Assembly (NCBI RefSeq): GCF_000003815.2 | Contig: NC_049991.1 | Span: 12,124,955 to 12,188,954 of the forward strand | Direction of reading: 5' to 3' | DNA: 64,000 nt | From: Branchiostoma floridae | Lineage: Eukaryota; Chordata; Leptocardii; Amphioxiformes; Branchiostomatidae | Program-made: the position numbers and the translations under genes | The notes under the pieces: generated by a model | What the model saw: only the letters and a program-made list of their open reading frames with translations | Told to the model about the DNA's origin: nothing | Database searches by the model: none | Shown here: positions 56,226 to 64,000 of the stretch, piece by piece | Position numbering within the stretch: position 1 is the stretch's first letter | Layout: the number at the start of each line of letters is the position of its first letter

Positions 56226-59200
56226 CTAAAACAAAATAGGATACGACAATACGAATAAACCTACAATTTACTACAAAACCCATTTCTACCAGCAGACCGT
56301 CTATCGGAACCAAAGGTAAACTTTCTACACTAATTTGAATTGATACTAACATTGTGGTTGCAACGTTCATATTGACTCATACTAACGTTCATACTGCCAA
56401 GCCCTGGTATTTTCGGCATATCCTGTTTGCCGTGCCAGGTTATAACCGGGATAGGGCAAAGTAACCGCAAACCCGAAAGTAAGGGGCGTCGACCTTATTC
56501 GAGGGTTTCTTTTCAGAGGTCAGTGGTCATAACCTGGCACTGAGAGCATTTTATTGGGCTGAACTGTGGTAGTTTAAGTATTAACAAGAGTTCGTAGACC
56601 TCAGGCCTGCATGAAATGTATTGGGTTTCTGTAGACCTATTGGGTATTTTTGCCTTTTTGTCTGTGGTACGTGGTTGGAAAAATGAGCTTTTTACCGTGT
56701 TGGTTGTGCACCATGCAAAAGTCTGACTCTGAAATTCCATTTTCTGAATTTGTAAGTTTGGACATGGATGAACATTACTTATTTTGGATTTCTTAAGTAT
56801 GTAACCAACCACAGTACTTTGAAGTTGTTGAGACGCTACCTTTTTTTGTCTCAGATGGCCCATGCACATGTAGTTACTCTGTCACATGATATACTAATAT
56901 CTTCCTATTTCAATGTACTGACCTAATGCAGCTGCTAAGTCTCCTTGGTTTGTGTTCTTCCAATGATATTCATTAAAGATTTATTTCTGGGGTGTTATTC
57001 ACTTGACATCGGAATGTTACTTGCATAATTTGACCAATGATACTTTTATCTGTAGTTCCATAGACATTAGACAATATGAATAGTGGTAGCCCCCATGCAG
57101 CAGCAACAGTTAGTCCCCAGGGTGGTATGATATTTTCATTCAATCCATCCAACCCAAACCTAAATCTCCTGTAGTATCTAAGCCAAATTTAACAGCATAA
57201 TTTACTATGAAAAATGTCCTTGTCAATCCCATTTATAGATGGCAAGCTGCTGGCAATGTAGCCTGATTAAATCTCGCTTATAGCAGCCCGCCAAACATCC
57301 GCCGGCCCGCGGGGAGGGGCCAGTTACAGCCCTGGACAGCGGAGTTTGTGTTACACAGACTACTGGCAATGGAAGCTTTGAAAAGTTCAGAAGCTGTTGT
57401 AGTCAGAGCAAACACCCAGCAAACATCCCCGCAAACCAATGAGCAGTTGCTTAGAAGGGGAATTTCATCATATATTTGCCGCGACAAAATGCAACCAACG
57501 ATACTGAATTTAAAACAGAACAAAGCTAAGCCTCCACCACTTAACCCTGCCTGTACCATAGATTAAGCAGGCCCAAAAACCAAGCGAATATGACTAGCCC
57601 AAAACAACAAATTACCTGTATACAGTATGGAAATGGCATTACCAAAGAAACAAAAAGAAACACAGGACAAATCATACACATACCTTTCTCTTATGCCCAC
57701 ACTCTATACAGTTCTCCTCCACATTAGAAAATTGCATCTTCTTCTGTTTAAGTTCAAGTTCAACCATGATTGCCAACAGGGTAAAGGAACTTGTACCGGA
57801 ACTTAAAACTCAGTACTATACAGCTCTAGAAACACCACAAAGAGTAATAAGCAAACTTCAATTATACCTGACCAACAGATATATATTCTTGTACACTCCC
57901 GTCATCTGGCAAACTGTCAGTGCCACTAAGTAACCTGATACATTGAAGGTGGCCCAGGCCAGATGATGGTTCTACACCCAACCATAATCTGTTTTTAAAA
58001 CCAAGCAGATATTGGGAGGATGCCCCAACCACACTAAAACAGGGTCAACCTATACAGTATCAAGTTCAAGCACTAGGAGGCCCAAAATCAAACCTGACCA
58101 CCAGGACACCACAAACAACTCACGTACCAAATGGCAACACAATGGCACCTTGCGTTCCGGAGATACAGCGCACGCCCCGTGCCCGCACAAAAGGTAACCT
58201 AAAATGTCAAGTTCAAGCACCAAGGGCGCCAAAATCAAAATTGAGCATTATTCAGCCACCGCCGACACATGTGCCAAATATCATCGCGCCAGCACCAGCC
58301 GTTCAGAAGATATAACTCCGGAAACACCCCTCCCGGACACAAAATTCGACCTGCCGGGTCAAGTTCAAACGCGACAAGGCCCAAAGTCAATCCTAGGCAA
58401 CAGGCAACAACCCCCCACCCATGCACCAAAAATCGTCGCAATCGCGCGTATCGTTCCGGACACACAGCGCCAAAAGTGCCCCAAAAACACAAAAAATGCC
58501 ACCTTCAATGTCAAGGTCAAGCGCCAGGAGGCCCAAAATCACACCTGAGTGTCAGGCTACCATCCCCAACCCACGTACCAAAAATCGTCGTGCTCGCACC
58601 ATCCGTTCACGAGATACAGCGCCCTACATCCCCGGCTACCAAAAAGTTCCCACCAGCATCAAAACCATACCTGCATACATGCAGGTAAAGAGTGAATTTA
58701 CATGACTTGGTTTCAAATAGGAAATCGTTACTTTTTGGTCGGGTCGGCATAAACATTACTGCCAGACCTTGGCCACTTACCCTCCTTATTGGTGATGACC
58801 TCTGCGACTGGGATGCACCCGTCGTGGGTGACATCGACGACAAGGTCACCGCCGAGGCCAGGAGCCGTGACCTGCCACGCGTCCATCAGCAGCCCCTGCA
58901 TCCCGCCGAAGTAAAACGTCTGGAGATGGGTAGCACTTGCTGCAGGAGAATACATGCAGATGTACATTATTCGTGGTACTACTAGAATGTTCACCGTTGT
59001 GCGTATCGTTCTGTTAATCTACAGACAAACTTCCCAGTGGCCTAAGATAGTATCAAAGCTGACCACGGACACTCCTTGGTCAGCTTTGATACTGTCTTAT
59101 CCCACCGGTAAATCTTCCTGGTATGCCTGACCACCTCTTGACCTTTATTGATTTTGATCGATCTTGGAACCGCTAAGACGTTGAGTTACGGACAACAGTT

Positions 59201-60603
59201 TTGATATGATATGATTTGATGAATCAAATATTATTTGTTCACAGCTGCCACCAATACACTGAAAGTAAGATGTATTGTCCTGTATACACTTCTTGGAAAT
59301 CAATACGTAGATGAGGCAACCAGTAGTTGTCTTGAGATGGAATAGATAAATTACTGTAGTAAGTACAAGGAATTAATCTGTGATAATGAATTCAGTATAT
59401 TAGAGTGTGACTAATGTCTAACCAACAGTTAGTTATCTAAAGTTATCGAGAGTTTCGTATGCCAATGTCAATGAAGGGTCGATGGTCAGATTTTTCTTTC
59501 AGTTTTACCGTTGACAGGTTTGCTGGCACTTACCTGGAATGCAGTGAAACATGTCCCCGATGATCTTTGTAGCGCTGCAGTTCTGACCCGAGATGACATA
59601 CTGCATCATCTAAACGGAAAGGTCATTTCGAAAGTAAACTTACATGCCCGGGCTTTTTTTATGCTTTTTGCTTTCATTACTTTTATCTTCTTTGTTTCGT
59701 TATGGACCGTTGGGTCTCCGACGTTCTGGCTATGCATGATTTCTGCTCTAGACATCTGAGATTGCTGTTTCAAACATCTGAGGCCAATAAGCCAGATACA
59801 TGAATGACGATAGCAGCAAAATGAGGCAGTTTAAGTCCATACAGATAGCACGATGAGGTCAGACAGGTCAATGTTATTGCCGATACAAATTGTTCCACCA
59901 CATCCGTACGTGGGTTGGGAGATCCGGTATTCTGTGGTAATGAATGAGATGCTTACCTTGTTGTAGTCCTGGATGACCTTAGTCCGTGGCGAGCCCAGAA
60001 GTTCAAGGGCGAGTTTCTTATTGCTGAAGTCGTAGGACTGGCGATAAGTCACATTCACCAGGTCTGCGAATAAAACATTTCAAATGATCTAACAAAGTAC
60101 ACTATTTGTGAACAACTGCATCTGGAACGACTGCTTGCTAGTGTAGATATTTGTCAAATGCATTGTGAATACGTACTCGGTTGTCCTGAAATCACTTGCC
60201 CCATGATCATGTGTTGTAAGCCCTCCCATTGCTGAGGTACACAACAGGGTAGGGGAGGCTGTCTGTCTCCAGCCAATACCGGCATCTTTGGTGGCATCAA
60301 CAACGCTGAGGACATCGCCAGCAAGCAAACCGCTATAGTGAAGATAAAAATATCCAGAAAATGCAGACGAGAGAGGTGATTGACATGATACACCGGGATA
60401 ACTAAAAGATTAATTAAGTACCCGATAAGTTCTCATTCAAGCTGTGCAAAATTTTCTCTAAAAAAAACACGTTTCGGCTGAAATGCAAATTTGACGTCTC
60501 ACAATCACACGTCAGAAAGCCCCCTAACCACAGTCTGAATCCACAGATACCCTACGTGTGACTGTAGTCTATAACACCTACCTATGATCAGTCGTTTAAC
60601 CAT
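56095..60603 (-). CDS. Ependymin-related protein B (6 coding exons)
   Basis: Second ependymin/EPDR family member, 216 aa. Exons run 60603-60582, 60332-60177, 60063-59957, 59609-59534, 58939-58781 and 56225-56095, with phases 1,1,0,1,1 as in paralogue A. Visible: a signal peptide (MVKRLIIAVCLLAMSSA, 1-17), PLPCCVPQQWEG (34-45), sequons NVT (63) and NCS (105), FGGMQGLLMDAW (131-142), THDGCIPVAEV and the family C-terminal motif MGIRDPQVFNVPSPPCP. Identity to A is spread over the whole length, so this is an old tandem duplication. The last exon reads through a possible donor (ACTG|GTAAGA) to a stop seven codons later, so a further exon remains possible. Intron 5 (2.6 kb) holds two repeats. Confidence 0.9.
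56226..58059 (-). other. Ependymin-related B intron 5, unique part
   Basis: Apart from the 100-bp element the stretch shows no gene. Several short ORFs lack domains. Confidence 0.5.
57259..57362. mobile_element. 100-bp G/C-rich element with 9-bp target duplication, copy 2
   Basis: This copy differs from 29595-29694 by a 4-bp CCGC insertion and about one substitution. It is flanked by CTGGCAATG at 57250-57258 and 57363-57371, a duplication unrelated in sequence to that of copy 1. Confidence 0.9.
58060..58660. repeat. Tandem repeat, about 150-bp unit, four copies
   Basis: Units begin at 58060, 58207, 58359 and 58511 (spacing 147, 152, 152), each with TCAAGTTCAAG-like starts, AGGCCCAAAATCA, ACGTACCAAAAATCGTCG and ATCCGTTC-GAGATACAGCGC blocks. 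The units have diverged by perhaps a fifth to a third. The array lies in intron 5 of ependymin-related B and explains the overlapping Pro/Gln/Thr-rich ORFs found there. Confidence 0.85.
58781..58939 (-). CDS. Ependymin-related B, exon 5
   Basis: Encodes ATHLQTFYFGGMQGLLMDAW and THDGCIPVAEV; acceptor TATTCTCCTGCAG, donor GAGG|GTAAGT. Confidence 0.9.
59042..59100. repeat. Hairpin in ependymin-related B intron 4
   Basis: The arms TAAGATAGTATCAAAGCTGA and TCAGCTTTGATACTGTCTTA form a stem of about 24 bp around a 10-bp loop. Confidence 0.8.
59534..59609 (-). CDS. Ependymin-related B, exon 4
   Basis: Encodes MMQYVISGQNCSATKIIGDM and FHCIP; donor CCAG|GTAAGT. Confidence 0.88.
59957..60063 (-). CDS. 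Ependymin-related B, exon 3
   Basis: Encodes LVNVTYRQSYDFSNKK and ends VIQDYNK at AAG|GTAAGC, phase 0, like exon 3 of paralogue A. Confidence 0.88.
60177..60332 (-). CDS. Ependymin-related B, exon 2
   Basis: Encodes AVCLLAMSSALLMPP and the CCVPQQWEG signature. The donor CCGA|GTACGT was preferred over a GT four bases on because only it keeps phase. Confidence 0.88.
60582..60603 (-). CDS. Ependymin-related B, exon 1
   Basis: Encodes MVKRLII; donor ATAG|GTAGGT. The short signal-peptide first exon is shared with paralogue A. Confidence 0.8.
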
Positions 60604-60683
60604 CGTATTAACCTAGGTCAATCCAATATCAGACTTGAAGAGGAACACTGCTGAAGGCGTAGAGAGATTTTAGTTAAAGTCTA

Positions 60684-60692
60684 CTATATATA
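60684..60692 (-). promoter_or_regulatory. TATA box of ependymin-related B
   Basis: TATATATAG on the minus strand lies 81 bp before the ATG, which would give a 5' UTR of roughly 50 bp. Confidence 0.55.
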
Positions 60693-62561
60693 GGTGCTGA
60701 CTAGTGAACCTCAATGTGCATAACTGTTTTTGATAGGGATAGAGATATGAGGTCAAACCAGTCACATGGTGTTTAGGTATAGAGTGAGGTCAAAACTACG
60801 CCGGAAGGCGTTTAATTATTAACTATCTTCCACTGTCACCAATGCCGTGTGTAAAGATTTGAAGTAGCCTGTTCAGGTCATTGACCGCTTCATGCCTCAA
60901 TGTCAATCAGCACCGCAGGCTGTGTCATGCCATCACCGGCAGCCGACCGTACATGATTCACATGCGTATAATCTCGTGTACATGATTCACGAGATTATAA
61001 AGTCTTGAAAGAGGCTGGGAGGGAGGCTTCCATGATACAGCTTTCCATCCATGAGAGGTCACCTCACTTCAATGATGCATACCCCTCCTTGAAGACATGG
61101 ATACTTTCATCTCCTAGGGACTTTGTGGTTGTTGCTCTTCTTCTGAAAGGTGATTTTTTCTTCTATCTCAATAGCAGACAGATGTATATGAAAGGAGCCG
61201 AAGCAAGTCATCTGCTTTCACAAGACGTTTTGTCACCCTTTTGTCACTTTGGACAAAGTCCATCCAGGGTCAGGATCGTTGAACCAAGTTAATACATGAC
61301 ATTCCATATACCACACCATACGACTTCGACAATAAGTCAAACCGTATCTTGCTGGTGTCAATAACACAGGAATGACTTTGCACCATGCCAATAAATAGTA
61401 GTACCGATATTGTAGTTGGCACTGAGATGTACTTAAGTTGCTTTGTGACAAGTAAACGAGCAATAATTTCTCTACATGCGGTGCTTTATACAACCACTGC
61501 CTGGTAGTATCTAAGCTTTGCTTCCCCCGATAGAAAATACATCACGGTCTATGTCCATTGGTTTTCTGGCGCTGGCGGAAAATTGCCGCTTGTTTCTATT
61601 TTTCATGCAATACAAATTGGCAGATCGATGAGGCGTGGTAGCCTTTGATAAGCACGTTAAATTTGATAATCCTGACAGACGGTCTGATTTGTTCGCTACG
61701 GTAACGGTAGCAAAACCAATATAATGTCCTTGGTAAAAACGAATAGTAAATTGAAAATGCAAGAAGTTATCACGCTGTGTCATTGACCGGATATTGCAGT
61801 ACAGGCCGATCTGTTGCTTTGATACATGAATAAACCTTATATTTCCATGTGTAGTGCCGCAAAGCAGTTTTCATGTATGACTACCAATGCAAGTTGAAAG
61901 AAGGGAAATTTCTTTGGTCAATTATCAAGTCACACAACATAACCTTGGGCGCAGTTGAGTGTCTTCCATGCTGTGCCTGTATACTCGTGGTGTTGCTAAC
62001 AAGATGGGCCTGCCCCTGGGCCTCGACGAGAAAGGATAACACACGAATACATTTCAAGGGTACCCAAGTGAAAGTAGAATCAAATTGTTACATATTTGCT
62101 GCACGTACGTGACAACAACAGCAAGGAAATTGGTTTTCAGCCTTTTCTATTATGTTCCATCCATGGCGGGTGCTTAAATTAGACTTTCAATCCCCTCGGT
62201 TGTGTCTGTTCGTTGTTGTCAGCAACAGTGTCTGCAGACAAAGGAGATCAAAATCTCGGACTGGTGTCTCTGAAGTTGGCAAAGTTCCCATAAAAATCTC
62301 CGAATATGGACTTGTTATATCCTCTCGGCGTGGTTTTTGTTCTCCACACAAAACCTTTTGTGGCCCTGTTACGGTAGCGCTCCAGAAAGATCGGAATTAA
62401 AGTCGTACTTTGGCCGAAGTTTGAAAGCAATATCTGACGTTTGGTTTGTGCGTGGAAGTTAACTTTGCTATTTGCAGACGCTTGCTGTTGGTTCACTACA
62501 GGGAAAACGTCATGGCGTCAGCATCTCAAAGGCTCACCAGACCATTAGCGCCAGTATGACT

Positions 62562-62592
62562 GTACACTACACTACACTACACTACACTACAG
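62562..62592. repeat. ACACT microsatellite
   Basis: About six tandem copies of a 5-mer (TACAC phase) occur here. Confidence 0.9.
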
Positions 62593-63825
62593 TAATTGTA
62601 AGACTGATTCCTGAAAAATGGTAAAGAGGAACCAAACAGCCCCTGAGTTGGATTCCTGGAATAACGGTTATTACGGGAAATCAATAGGGAGTGCATGAGG
62701 TTCCGGAAATTCAGCAGATGAGAAGCAACCCGGTAGACCTTTAGATGAAGAAGTAGGATCCGATTCGCATCACATAGTATTACAGGGAATCAACTTCTAC
62801 CGATAAAAGTTAACTGCTACATATAACCGCAACAGAGGATAATGAAAAGTGTTAAGCCATGTCAGGATAAATAAAAGTCAAAACGCATCATTGAAGCAGG
62901 GTCAAAAGTAGCATCTTTCTTCATCATCAAGCCCCATCACATCAGTCTGTGTATTCTGAAGGTCAAAGTGAGCGTCTTTTCTCCAAATTAAGGTACCGGC
63001 CGGTGACGTGACATTTGCTTGCTATCCTCAACAAGGTCACAAGATTATATTGGATGTGAACAACAGCTCCTCCCAATACTGATTTAGTTATGTGTATTTG
63101 ATGTTGGCATTGTGTGAAAATTGAGGCCAAAATATCCCCCAAGTGTTTCGACTATTCTAAAATTTCTACTCACCTGGACCAAAATTGTCGCCGAAGTTAG
63201 GTGCACTTGCGCTACTCGGACGTAAGAACACAGGGTTTGTGCAAATCAAACATGAACTACTCCAACCTGCCTGTCTCTTCTTTCTCTCACCCTTCCCTGC
63301 CGTCTGTATTTTAGCTGACGAATTCTCCTCATATCAGCCCTTCCCAGACATGAAAGTCGTCATCACGTCCCTGATTCTAGTGAACAACTTACGTTCGAAG
63401 AAAGCTGACGTTTCAATCAATGTCAAGATTTCGAGGCTATTCACCTTCGGTAACTGGTTGGAAAATTGTCCGATTGCCACACATTTAGGACCATGCAACA
63501 ACTTTGCTTTCGACCACTCCCCAACCAATGTCGGTACAAGATTATAATAGTCCATTCTATTCTAGCACCAGTTTTCTCTTCTGATACCATTCCAGCAGGA
63601 TGTGGCTTTCCCGACTTTTTGTTTCAAATCATTAGTCGTAAACACCACCAGGCAACCTCGAGCTCGCCGACCAACTCCCAAACACAGACGACCTTGCTCA
63701 AGACTAAGTCGTAACCATGGTCTTGAGAAGGTTCAGAGGAGATGAGATGGCCGGCCATGTGGGCTTAGGGTCTAGCTGGAGTTTAGCCACAGGGTGCTCA
63801 GAACACTCCTAAGGCTTAGGTCACA

Positions 63826-64000
63826 TTTCCAAACCGGGGCCCGGTCGGGATGTTTTAAGAAACGAAAAATGAAAATGTATACCTATAAATATACACAAAT
63901 CTTGCCAATGAATCATATTTTGACATTTTGTGTATTTTGATGTCTTTTATATCATTCTTTTCGCTTCCGATAGCTGCAGGGCCGGGCCCATGTTTGGAAA
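63826..64000. mobile_element. Short inverted-repeat element at window end
   Basis: The left end TTTCCAAACCGGGGCCCGG (63826-63844) and the inverted right end TTTCCAAACATGGGCCCGG (64000 back to 63982) match at 17 of 19 bases. The inside is A/T-rich with no ORF. The window stops exactly at the right end, so target duplications cannot be checked there. Confidence 0.65.

Larger units (their letters stand above)
60604..63825. other. Gene-poor right end of window
   Basis: No gene is recognised. A short hairpin with arms TATAATCTCGTG / CACGAGATTATA lies at 60967-61001, and an ACACT pentamer repeat at 62562-62592. ORFs at 62248-62496 and 63334-63555 on the minus strand have no known domain. Confidence 0.5.

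Noticed and set aside
58204-58688. Overlapping Pro/Gln/Thr-rich ORFs
   Set aside because: They are explained by the ~150-bp tandem repeat and differ in frame from unit to unit.
63334-63555. 73-codon minus-strand ORF
   Set aside because: No recognisable domain, no splice partner and no conserved motif.

Overview
This is eukaryotic genomic DNA from an invertebrate chordate or near relative. Amphioxus (Branchiostoma) is the most likely source, judging by short intron-split genes, GT-AG introns, a single fringe-type gene, a FAM181 gene, tandem ependymin-related genes and a dense population of MITEs and tRNA-derived SINEs. There is one 100-base assembly gap at 16156-16255. I rebuilt the gene models by hand from reading frame, splice sites and intron phase; every exon join given below keeps the frame.

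Layout, left to right. (1) A multi-BH-domain BCL-2 family gene, MCL1-like (+, coding exons 538/688-863, 1611-2022, 2978-3097). (2) About 4 kb further on, a 117-residue ORF (+, 7860-8213) with a textbook BH3 helix whose residue pattern is that of NOXA; I read it as a candidate BH3-only gene beside its likely binding partner. (3) An unrecognised single-pass membrane protein (+, 9387-9563 and 10279-10671) whose intron holds a complete hAT-type MITE with an 8-bp target duplication. (4) A fringe O-fucosylpeptide beta-1,3-GlcNAc transferase gene (+, nine coding exons, 11617-40708, 381 aa). Its introns hold most of the mobile elements: a composite tRNA-SINE, a 1.5 kb terminal-inverted-repeat element, foldback MITEs, a LINE remnant and a 100-bp element with 9-bp target duplications. 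(5) A FAM181 family gene (-, 47453/47300-46885 and 45877-44956). (6) A possible E2F/CCAAT promoter with a tiny first exon (+, 50782-50908) of a gene not otherwise seen. (7) Two tandem ependymin-related genes (-, 54386-51989 and 60603-56095) with six coding exons each and identical intron phases. The second has a roughly 150-bp tandem repeat in its largest intron. (8) The last 3.4 kb has no recognisable gene and ends in an inverted-repeat element.

The genes belong to three themes: mitochondrial apoptosis control (BCL-2 member plus BH3 candidate), developmental signalling (fringe modifies Notch in the Golgi; vertebrate FAM181 proteins bind TEAD factors), and secreted ependymin-type lipid-binding proteins. 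The strongest leads for follow-up are the BH3-only/MCL1-like pair and the small mobile elements whose exact boundaries can be read from their target-site duplications.
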